Origin: Thermoanaerobaculia bacterium
Lineage (GTDB): Bacteria > Acidobacteriota > Thermoanaerobaculia > Multivoradales > UBA5704
Direction of reading: 5' to 3'
NCBI GenBank assembly: GCA_030150965.1
Contig: JASLEW010000373.1
Span: forward strand, 1-7,606
DNA length: 7,606 nt
This document shows positions 1 through 5,674 of the stretch, in pieces. The translations under genes and the position numbers were made by a program. The notes beneath the pieces are model-generated. The model had not been told where the DNA came from and did not search any database. It worked only from the letters and a program-made list of their open reading frames with translations. Numbering within the stretch: position 1 is the stretch's first letter; every line of letters begins with the position of its first letter.

Positions 1-2384
1 CGGCGCCGGCCGCGCCCGCACCGCCGGCCGCGGCGTCCGCCGGCGCCGACACCAGCCCCACCTGGACCGAGCTGCCGCTCAAGTTGGGCGACCAGCCGCC
101 GGGCATCGACCTGGTCCCCGACTTCAGCCCGCTCACCGCGCCCGCCAACGACCTGGCGATCGGCAGCCTGATCGCCGCCATCACCCGCTACGACGTGCGC
201 TACGTCGGCATCCTGGCGACCGACGTGCGGGACACGCTCTTCCTGGCCAACCGCATCCGCGGCCTTGCCGGCAACGTCACCCTGTTCAGCGTCGAGAGCG
301 AGCTGCTGTTCACCCATCCCGAGGTGCACACCTCGCTCTTCGGCACCACCCTGATCTCCAGCTCGCCGCTGTTCACCTCGGTCGCCGCCTGGCAGACGCC
401 CGCGGGGAGGCGCAGCCCGCCGTGGCAGCTCACCGGCTCGTTCCAGAACGGCATCTACCAGGCCGCCGTCGAGCTGACGAGCCCCTGCGCGCTGCCCGCC
501 ATGGCGCGCAACGACGCCGGGCCGGTCTGGATCTCGGTGGTGGGGAACGGCTCGGTGTGGCCGCTCGGCGGCGTCGACAGCGGTGTTGGCGGGGGGGGCG
601 CGGAGGGCCGGGAGGGCGAACGGCCCAGGATGCCGAGGGGCCGCGTCGAGGCGGTGCTCTCCTTCGACCGGCTGATCCGCGCCGAGGAGTCGCCCGCCGG
701 GCGGGAGCCGGACGCCGCCGAGCCGGCGAGCCGCGACCTGGGCGCGGCCACCGCGGCCAGCCCCAAGGGCGACCTGGAGCTGCTGTTCTTCGGCGCCCTG
801 CTCTGCCTCGGCGCCTGGTGGCTGCACAAGACGGCGCTGCTGCCGGCGCCGCGCGGGCGCGCCGAGTCGGAGGCCGGCACCCGCCGCCTGCTGCTGGCCG
901 GCCTGGCGGCGCTCGCCCTGCCGGCGGCGGCGCTGCTCGTCCTCTCCGCCCTGGGCCACTGGCGGTGGCGGCGGGAGAGCGCGCCCCTCTCCGGGTGGAC
1001 GGCCGGCCAGCTGCTCTGCTTCGCCGGCCTGGCGATCGAGTACGGCGTGGTGCTGGCGGCCATCGTCTGCGCCGCCGTGGCGCGCCGGCGCCATCACCCG
1101 AATCCGCGCCACCGGCGGTTCCTGAAGGCGGCGGCGGCGGTCCTCGCCGCCGGGGTCGCGGCGGTGGCGCTCCTCGGCTGGTCGGTCGCCTACCTGTGGA
1201 TGCCGTGGACCGCCGGGTTCGACATGCGCCTGCGCGCCATCGGCAGCGGTCTGTCGCCGCTGGTGTCCTTGATCTGGGTGGTGGCGGCGCTCTACGTCTG
1301 GACGCTGGCGGAGCTGGAGCGCCGCCGCCTCACCGCCTGGCAGGAGATCGACTGGCCGGTATCCGAGGCGGTCGCGCCCGCCTTCAAGGGGTGCGGCCAT
1401 ATCCTGGCGGCGATCCGGTGGCTGCTGACGCGCATGGTGCCGCGGAGCCGCTGGCGGCGCCTCCTCCTCGCCGGGCCGGCGCTGGCGGCGGCCGCGCTCG
1501 CCGGCTGGGAGATGCAGCCGGTGGCCGAGACCCCCGCCTTCGGCCGGCTGATGGTCCTCCTGTGGGTGGTGCCGGCCATGCTGTCGGGGATCTCCTTCTA
1601 CCGCTTCCTCAGGGTCTGGCAGCACCTGCGCCGCCTGTTGCAGCGGATCGCCTCGACGCCTTTCGCCGAGCGCCTGGGGGAGCTGTCGGTCGAGCTGAGC
1701 TGGAAGCCGATGCAGGCGTTCACCTGGCCCATCCCGCCGTTCCAGACCCTGATCCTCGCCCACCGGCGCCTTGAGCTGCTGCTCGCGGAGGACCGGCTGG
1801 CGCTCAGCCGCGACGAGACCGCCGAGCTCCAGCGCGCGGTCGGGAGGGCGCTCGCCCTCGCCTTCGAGGCCAACTCCGGCGGCCGGGGCGCGGAGGAGAT
1901 CCTGCACCGCGGCGAGGTGCTCCACTTCATCGCCCAGGCCAGCCAGGGGCTCGACCCGGTGCGCAGCGACCCGGTGGTGATGGACTTCTTCGCCATCCGC
2001 ATCGCCGCCTACCTGCGCTACGTCTTCGCCCAGCTGCGCAGCGCCCTGCTCTCGGGCATCGCGCCCGCCTTCCTGCTGCTGCTCTCCGTCTCCGCCTACA
2101 CCTTCGAGCCCAAGGGGCCGGTGACGCTCGGGCTCCTGGCCCTCCTCGCCGGCCAGGTCGCCGTCACCCTCTCGGTCTTCGTCGCCATGAGCCGCGACAC
2201 GGTGCTCAGCCTGGTCGCCGCCAACACCCCGGGCGAGGTCACCTTCGACTCCCACTTCGTCATGAGCGTCCTCAAGTTCGGCGCCGTCCCGCTGCTCGGC
2301 CTCGTCGCCACGCAGGTCCCCGCGGCCGGGCAGCTGGTCAACACCTGGCTGCGGCCGCTGCTGCGCCTGGCCGGGGTCGAGTAG
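1..2384 (+). CDS. Large multi-pass membrane protein with N-terminal periplasmic-binding-like domain, function unknown (5' end missing)
   Basis: The frame is open from base 3 to the TAG at 2382-2384, so the gene starts upstream of the window. The TTG at 84 is not a believable start, because coding continues before it as an Ala/Pro-rich linker. Counting from that TTG, residues 20-130 have a beta-alpha-beta pattern (YVGILATDVRDTLFLANRI, then VTLFSVESELLF, then GTTLISSSPLF, then GSFQNGIYQAAVEL). This resembles one lobe of a type-1 periplasmic-binding fold; the resemblance is inferred from pattern only. Residues 165-230 are a Gly/Glu/Ala-rich linker. After it come about ten hydrophobic segments near 231-248, 268-290, 306-333, 347-372, 388-410, 459-474, 487-506, 651-672, 680-702 and 730-746. 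A soluble, partly helical stretch (about 507-650) separates the seventh and eighth. I recognise no catalytic motif. An extracytoplasmic sensor or receptor joined to a membrane body is a reasonable guess. The following transporter operon has its own apparent promoter, so no functional link is implied. Confidence 0.85.
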   Translation, partial: APAAPAPPAAASAGADTSPTWTELPLKLGDQPPGIDLVPDFSPLTAPANDLAIGSLIAAITRYDVRYVGILATDVRDTLFLANRIRGLAGNVTLFSVESELLFTHPEVHTSLFGTTLISSSPLFTSVAAWQTPAGRRSPPWQLTGSFQNGIYQAAVELTSPCALPAMARNDAGPVWISVVGNGSVWPLGGVDSGVGGGGAEGREGERPRMPRGRVEAVLSFDRLIRAEESPAGREPDAAEPASRDLGAATAASPKGDLELLFFGALLCLGAWWLHKTALLPAPRGRAESEAGTRRLLLAGLAALALPAAALLVLSALGHWRWRRESAPLSGWTAGQLLCFAGLAIEYGVVLAAIVCAAVARRRHHPNPRHRRFLKAAAAVLAAGVAAVALLGWSVAYLWMPWTAGFDMRLRAIGSGLSPLVSLIWVVAALYVWTLAELERRRLTAWQEIDWPVSEAVAPAFKGCGHILAAIRWLLTRMVPRSRWRRLLLAGPALAAAALAGWEMQPVAETPAFGRLMVLLWVVPAMLSGISFYRFLRVWQHLRRLLQRIASTPFAERLGELSVELSWKPMQAFTWPIPPFQTLILAHRRLELLLAEDRLALSRDETAELQRAVGRALALAFEANSGGRGAEEILHRGEVLHFIAQASQGLDPVRSDPVVMDFFAIRIAAYLRYVFAQLRSALLSGIAPAFLLLLSVSAYTFEPKGPVTLGLLALLAGQVAVTLSVFVAMSRDTVLSLVAANTPGEVTFDSHFVMSVLKFGAVPLLGLVATQVPAAGQLVNTWLRPLLRLAGVE
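591..598 (+). repeat. G8 homopolymer tract inside the first gene
   Basis: Eight consecutive G residues encode part of a Gly-Val-Gly4 stretch in the linker between the soluble domain and the membrane region of the first protein. The frame is coherent on both sides, so the tract as written keeps the gene intact. Such runs are prone to strand slippage. Gain of one G would move translation into another frame that stays open to a stop at 1772-1774, losing the normal membrane domain. Confidence 0.85.
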
Positions 2385-2420
2385 CCGCCGAGCGGCCCGG
2401 GGCGGCGCGGCGCCCACGGA

Positions 2421-2525
2421 GCGCGGTGCTCCTGGGACGGGGTACGGCACTCCAAGGTTGGAGCAAGGCACTCCGGAGACGGCGCGTGGCGCTTCAGCGA
2501 TGGCGCGTGGCACTCTACCCGTTGA
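2421..2525. repeat. Five degenerate 21-bp tandem repeats
   Basis: Units start at 2421, 2442, 2463, 2484 and 2505, each exactly 21 bp with no gap. The core of each is close to GCRYGGCRCTCC, for example GTACGGCACTCC, GCAAGGCACTCC and GCGTGGCACTCT. Positions 1, 5, 6, 9, 10 and 20 of the unit are the same in all five, and most other positions in the first twelve agree in four. A weaker possible sixth unit lies at 2400-2420. The array is outside any believable gene, although the antisense strand reads it as a 7-residue periodic peptide. Confidence 0.8.
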
Positions 2526-2594
2526 GCGACAGCGGGTGAGGCCCGCGGGCGCACGCGCTCTGCTCTGCCAGGGCAGCGGCGACCGCCGCCTGCG

Positions 2595-2606
2595 GCTCGC
2601 GCGAGC
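2595..2606. promoter_or_regulatory. 12-bp perfect palindrome, candidate operator
   Basis: GCTCGCGCGAGC is a perfect 12-bp inverted repeat ending five bases before the TGCTACTCT box. It would fall in the spacer between -35 and -10, where a dimeric repressor could block RNA polymerase. The position is the main support. In DNA this GC-rich a CG-rich palindrome can arise by chance, and the cognate regulator, if any, is not in the window. Confidence 0.35.
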
Positions 2607-2610
2607 GACC

Positions 2611-2619
2611 TGCTACTCT
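2611..2619 (+). promoter_or_regulatory. Candidate extended -10 promoter element of the transporter operon
   Basis: TGCTACTCT fits an extended -10 layout (TG, one base, then TAnnnT) and sits in a small AT-richer patch that stands out from its surroundings. No good -35 is visible 16-18 bases upstream. A start of transcription about seven bases after the box would fall at about 2626, only a few bases before the ATG at 2630. This would give an almost leaderless mRNA, which agrees with the lack of a ribosome binding site there. Confidence 0.4.
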
Positions 2620-2629
2620 CCGATAGCTG

Positions 2630-3700
2630 ATGACCCGTCCACGCTTCGACTGCCCGCGGCCGCTGGTGAGGGCGCCCTCGAGGCTCCTCGTCCTCGCCGT
2701 CGTCGTCGCGGCGGCCGGCGCCGCCGCCTGCCGCGCGCCGGCGCGGGCTGCCGGTGCCCGGCAGGCAGGGGACCGCATCCGCGTCGGCATCGTCTTCGAC
2801 AGCGGCGGCAAGGACGACCACTCCTTCAACACCGCGGCCTGGGAGGGCGGGCGGCGGGCGGCGCGCGAGCTGCCGGTCGAGCTGCGCACCGCCGAGCCGG
2901 GCGACCCGGCGTCGATCGAGCCGGCGGTGCGCGCCTTCGCCGAGCGCGGCTACGACCTGACGATCGGCGTCGGCTTCGCCCAGGCGCCGGTCCTGGAGGA
3001 CGTGGCGCGCGACTACCCGCGGCTCGCCTTCGCCGTGGTGGACGGCGTCGTCCAGCGCCCGAACGTCGCGTCGCTGGTCTTCCGCGAGCACGAGGGGGCG
3101 TACCTGGTGGGGATGATCGCCGCCCGCGTGTCGAAGAGCGGGGTGCTCGGCTTCGTCGGCGGCATGGACATCCCGCTCATCCACCGCTTCGCCGTCGGTT
3201 ACGCCGAGGGGGCGCGCGCCGCCGTGCCGGGCGCGCGCGTGCTCGCCAACTACGCCGGCGTCACCGAGGCGGCCTGGAACAACCCGGGGCGCGGCAAGGA
3301 GCTGGCGGCGGCCCAGATCAGCCAGGGCGCCGACGTGATCTTCGCCGCCGCCGGCAACACCGGCCTGGGGGTGTTCGACGCCGCCGAGCAGTACGGCGTC
3401 TACGTGATCGGCGTCGATTCTAACCAGAACTGGATCAAGCCCGGCCACGTCCTGACCAGCATGGTCAAGCGGGTGGACAACGCCGTCTACCAGATCATCG
3501 CCGACCGGGTGGCCGGCCATTTCCACGGCGGCATCCATGCCTACGGCCTGGCCGACGGCGGCATCGGCTACGCCATGGACTCCTACAACCGCGGCCTGAT
3601 CCCGGACGCGGTGCTGCGCGAGGTCGAGGCGGCGCGCCGGCGCATCATCGCCGGCAGCCTGCGGGTCACCGACGCCATGGCCGCCCCGGCCCAGCGCTGA
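2630..3700 (+). CDS. BMP/PnrA-family nucleoside-type substrate-binding lipoprotein
   Basis: This is the extracytoplasmic ligand-binding component of the ABC importer encoded downstream. The 356-residue product has a hydrophobic signal segment (about 19-33) ending in AAAC with Cys34, a slightly atypical lipobox (Ala rather than Leu at -3), so a lipid-anchored protein is likely. Family signatures follow: DSGGKDDHSFN (57-67), FREHEGAYLVGMIAA (151-165), GFVGGMDIPLIHRF (174-187), AAAGNTGLGVFDAA (239-252) and GVDSNQ (261-266), then TSMVKRVD (276-283). In characterised BMP proteins such as PnrA, residues in the first and the GVD motifs contact the nucleoside. The exact ligand cannot be read here: purine nucleosides are the best-known ligands, and other nucleoside-like molecules are possible. 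Length is normal. Neither start has a clear Shine-Dalgarno sequence. ATG 2630 lies just after the promoter box, while GTG 2663 would give a more compact signal peptide with Cys at 23. The ATPase gene follows after 163 bases of octamer repeats. Confidence 0.93.
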   Translation: MTRPRFDCPRPLVRAPSRLLVLAVVVAAAGAAACRAPARAAGARQAGDRIRVGIVFDSGGKDDHSFNTAAWEGGRRAARELPVELRTAEPGDPASIEPAVRAFAERGYDLTIGVGFAQAPVLEDVARDYPRLAFAVVDGVVQRPNVASLVFREHEGAYLVGMIAARVSKSGVLGFVGGMDIPLIHRFAVGYAEGARAAVPGARVLANYAGVTEAAWNNPGRGKELAAAQISQGADVIFAAAGNTGLGVFDAAEQYGVYVIGVDSNQNWIKPGHVLTSMVKRVDNAVYQIIADRVAGHFHGGIHAYGLADGGIGYAMDSYNRGLIPDAVLREVEAARRRIIAGSLRVTDAMAAPAQR

Positions 3701-3863
3701 CGCGACGACGCCGCGCCGCGACGACCCGCCGATGCCACGACGCCACGACGTGACGACCCATCGCCTCGCCGACCCGACGACGCCACGACCCGCCGACCCG
3801 CCGATCCGCTGCTCCGGTGACGCCACGATCCCAACGACCACGATCCTGCGGCCCGATGACGCG
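3701..3863. other. Gap between lipoprotein and ATPase genes, mostly octamer repeat
   Basis: The 163 bases contain no gene. Most of the gap (3703-3830) is a degenerate 8-bp tandem repeat, and the final 33 bases keep a similar CGA/ACG-rich composition out of phase. No Shine-Dalgarno sequence precedes the ATG at 3864. I see no promoter-like AT-rich patch and no T-run terminator. Confidence 0.65.
3703..3830. repeat. Sixteen contiguous degenerate 8-bp tandem repeats
   Basis: Read in steps of eight from 3703, the units are variants of C-[GC]-[AC]-C-G-A-C-[CG]: CGACGACG (3703), CGACGACC (3719), CGCCGATG (3727), CCACGACG twice (3735, 3743), TGACGACC (3751), CGCCGACC (3767 and 3791), CGACGACG (3775), CCACGACC (3783), CGCCGATC (3799), CCACGATC (3823). 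A few units such as CATCGCCT (3759) and CGCTGCTC (3807) are more diverged but keep phase. The period is not a multiple of three, so it is not a protein-coding repeat. Confidence 0.8.
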
Positions 3864-5519
3864 ATGAGCGACCAACCCCCGGCCGCGCTGGAGCTCCGCG
3901 GCGTCACCAGGCGATTCGGCGCCGTGGCGGCCAACGACGGGGTGAGCCTGACGATCCACGCCGGCACCATCCATGCCCTGGTGGGGGAGAACGGCGCCGG
4001 CAAATCGACGGCGATGCGCATCGCCTACGGCCTGGAGGCCCCCGACGCGGGCGAGGTGCTGGTGGATGGCCAGCCGCGGCGCCTGGCGTCTCCCCACGAC
4101 GCCATCCGCTGCGGCATCGGCATGGTGCACCAGCACTTCATGCTGGTCGAGACCATGACCGTCACCGAGAACGTGGTCCTGGGCGCCGAGCCCGGCCGCG
4201 CCCTGGCGGTGGATCATGCCGCCGCCGCGGCGCGGGTTGCGGCGCTCGGCCGCCGGTTCGATCTGCCGGTCGAGCCGCACGCCGTGGTGGGGCGCCTTTC
4301 GGTCGGCGAGCGCCAGCGGGTCGAGCTGCTCAAGGCGCTCTACCGCGACGCCCGCCTGCTGATCCTCGACGAGCCGACGGCGGTGCTGGCGCCGCAGGAG
4401 GTGGCGGCGCTCTTCGCCGTGCTGCGCCGCATGCGCGCCGAGGGGCGCACCGTCGTCCTCATCACCCACAAGCTCGCCGAGGTGCTGGCGGTGGCCGACG
4501 CGGTCACCGTGATGCGCCGCGGCCGGGTGGTGGCGACCCGCGGGCTCACCGGGCGGAGCGGTGCGGAAGGTACGCAGCCCGCTCCGGCGCCGGCCGGAGA
4601 GGTGGGCGTCGCCGCGGCGGCTCCCGATGCAGCGGCTCCGGCCGCGGCCCCGTTCGCCGCCCCGCCGGAGCCGGTCACCGCCGAGCTGACGCGCTGGATC
4701 ATCGGGCGCGAGGCGCCGCCCCGGGCGGTCAAGCGGCCGGCGGCGCCGGGGCCGCCGCTGCTGGAGGTGGCGGAGCTGACCGTGGCAGCCGGCGACGGCC
4801 GGCGGCGGCTCGAACCCCTCTCCTTCACCGTGCACGCCGGCGAGATCGTGGGCGTCGCCGGGGTCGAGGGCAACGGCCAGGGCGAGCTGATCGCGGCGCT
4901 CACCGGTGTCCTGCCGCCCGCCGCGGTGGGCGGCCGGATCGTCTTCGCCGGCCGCGACCTGGCCGGCACCGGCGTCCGCCGGCGCCAGGAGCTGGGGCTC
5001 GCCCACGTGCCCGAGGACCGCCAGCGCCACGGCCTGCTGCTCGACTTCGACCTGGCGGCCAACGCCATCCTCGGCCGGCACCATCGGCCGCCGGTGGCGG
5101 TGGGCCCCTGGCGCGCCTGGCTGGACCGCGCCGCCGTCGGGCGGCGAGCGGCCGAGGTCCTGGAGCGCTTTGCCGTCCAGCCGGCGCGGCCCGGGTTGGC
5201 GGCGCGCGCCCTCTCCGGCGGCAACCAGCAGAAGCTGGTGCTGGGACGCGAGCTCCTGCCGCCGCCGCGCCTGCTGCTCGCCGCCCAACCCACGCGCGGC
5301 GTCGATCTCGGCGGCAGCGCCCTCATCCATCGCGAGCTGCTCGCCCTGCGCGACGGCGGCGCCGCCGTGCTCCTGGTGTCCTCCGACCTCGACGAGCTGC
5401 TGGCGCTCGCCGACCGCCTGCTGGTCCTCTACCGTGGCCGCCTGGCCGGCGAGCTCGACCCGGCGCACGCCACCGCCGAGGATGCCGGCCGGCTGATGAC
5501 CGGCGGGGAGGCTGCCTGA
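3864..5519 (+). CDS. Double-domain ABC transporter ATPase (nucleoside/sugar CUT2-like, BMP operon type)
   Basis: This 551-residue cytoplasmic ATPase should power uptake through the two permeases downstream. The first nucleotide-binding domain is complete: Walker A GENGAGKST (41-49), Q-loop at HQHF (Gln90), signature LSVGERQ (145-151), Walker B LLILDEPT (165-172) and switch His202. The second has the degenerate site usual for the YufO/NupA and RbsA type: GVEGNGQGE (333-341) without the Walker lysine, signature LSGGNQQ (450-456), LLLAAQPTRGVD (471-482 region) in place of a normal Walker B, and Ser at the switch-His position (LLVSSDLDE). Catalysis is therefore probably asymmetric. The halves are joined by an extra Ala/Pro-rich stretch (about 231-270), which makes the protein longer than the roughly 500-510 residues usual in the family. 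The ATG at 3864 is chosen because family homology begins right after it (ALELRGVTRRFGAV). An in-frame ATG at 3732 would only translate the octamer repeat. The stop codon lies inside a perfect hairpin. Confidence 0.95.
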   Translation: MSDQPPAALELRGVTRRFGAVAANDGVSLTIHAGTIHALVGENGAGKSTAMRIAYGLEAPDAGEVLVDGQPRRLASPHDAIRCGIGMVHQHFMLVETMTVTENVVLGAEPGRALAVDHAAAAARVAALGRRFDLPVEPHAVVGRLSVGERQRVELLKALYRDARLLILDEPTAVLAPQEVAALFAVLRRMRAEGRTVVLITHKLAEVLAVADAVTVMRRGRVVATRGLTGRSGAEGTQPAPAPAGEVGVAAAAPDAAAPAAAPFAAPPEPVTAELTRWIIGREAPPRAVKRPAAPGPPLLEVAELTVAAGDGRRRLEPLSFTVHAGEIVGVAGVEGNGQGELIAALTGVLPPAAVGGRIVFAGRDLAGTGVRRRQELGLAHVPEDRQRHGLLLDFDLAANAILGRHHRPPVAVGPWRAWLDRAAVGRRAAEVLERFAVQPARPGLAARALSGGNQQKLVLGRELLPPPRLLLAAQPTRGVDLGGSALIHRELLALRDGGAAVLLVSSDLDELLALADRLLVLYRGRLAGELDPAHATAEDAGRLMTGGEAA

Positions 5520-5534
5520 CGGCGCCGCCGTCAG
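5516..5534 (+). promoter_or_regulatory. Perfect hairpin spanning the ATPase stop codon
   Basis: CTGACGGCGCCGCCGTCAG forms an uninterrupted 8-bp stem (CTGACGGC/GCCGTCAG) with a GCC loop. The TGA stop (5517-5519) is inside the 5' arm. There is no T-run after it, so it is not a standard intrinsic terminator. Plausible roles are an attenuator or a 3'-end stabiliser that lowers permease expression relative to ATPase and lipoprotein; these are inferences. Confidence 0.6.
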
Positions 5535-5633
5535 AGCCGCACCCGCCTGGCGCCGGGTCGCTGCCTGAGCCGCACCCGCCGGGCGCCGGGCTGTCGCCAG
5601 AGCCGCATGAGCCTGGCGCCGGGCCGCCGCCCG
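5535..5633. repeat. Three 33-bp tandem repeats between ATPase and permease 1
   Basis: Units at 5535-5567, 5568-5600 and 5601-5633 are each 33 bp without gaps. All begin AGCCGCA, and the first and second share their first 23 bases apart from one position. The third differs mainly at bases 8-10, where ATGAGC replaces ACCCGC. Each contains GGCGCCGGG at the same place. The last ten bases of each unit vary. The region has no other gene. It is open in the permease 1 frame, where the units encode an 11-residue motif of the form EPHxPGAGxxP. Confidence 0.85.
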
Positions 5634-5674
5634 CGCCGCCGGCGGCAGAGACACGGCGGGCGCGCCCGGTCCTG

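Larger units (their letters stand above)
2385..2629. other. Intergenic region between the unknown membrane protein and the transporter operon
   Basis: These 245 bases hold no convincing gene. Short GC-rich inverted repeats follow the upstream stop: 2384-2396 (5-bp stem), 2400-2415 (5-bp stem) and 2418-2432 (GGAGC/GCTCC). None is followed by a T-run, so they are not good intrinsic terminators, and stems this short are expected in such GC-rich DNA. Then come five 21-bp tandem repeats (2421-2525), about 70 bases with nothing clear, a 12-bp palindrome, and a promoter-like box just before the lipoprotein gene. Confidence 0.6.

Noticed and set aside
84..86. TTG as the start of the first gene
   Set aside because: The frame is open to the window edge and the upstream codons make a plausible Ala/Pro linker. 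No ribosome binding site is present.
422..1774. 450-codon plus-strand frame inside the first gene
   Set aside because: Arg/Ala/Gly/Pro-rich shadow frame without domains. The main frame has coherent membrane segments over the same bases.
2384..2432. Intrinsic terminator after the first gene
   Set aside because: Three 5-bp stems are present but none has a T-run, and stems this short are common by chance in such GC-rich DNA.
2458..3423. 321-codon plus-strand frame starting at TTG 2458
   Set aside because: Overlaps the lipoprotein in another frame, starts inside the 21-bp repeats, and becomes almost pure Arg/Gly/Ala.
3692..3699. CAGCGCTG palindrome at the lipoprotein stop codon
   Set aside because: Only 8 bp with no loop or T-run, and likely by chance. 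It is not comparable with the hairpin at the ATPase stop.
3703..3830. CRISPR array
   Set aside because: The 8-bp units are contiguous and degenerate, with no spacers, and no cas genes are present.
3732..3863. 44-residue N-terminal extension of the ATPase from ATG 3732
   Set aside because: It is only the translation of the 8-bp repeat array. Family homology begins just after the ATG at 3864.
2096..4021. 641-codon open frame on the minus strand
   Set aside because: Antisense to the first gene's end, the whole lipoprotein and the ATPase start. It has no family motif, is rich in Arg/Gly/His/Asp, and reads through repeats. It is a by-product of few stop codons at high GC.
5607..5609. ATG as the start of permease 1
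   Set aside because: It is not in the permease frame and gives an Arg/Trp-rich peptide unlike a permease.
3666..5654. 662-codon open frame on the minus strand
   Set aside because: Fully antisense to the well-supported ATPase, with low-complexity composition and no recognisable domain.
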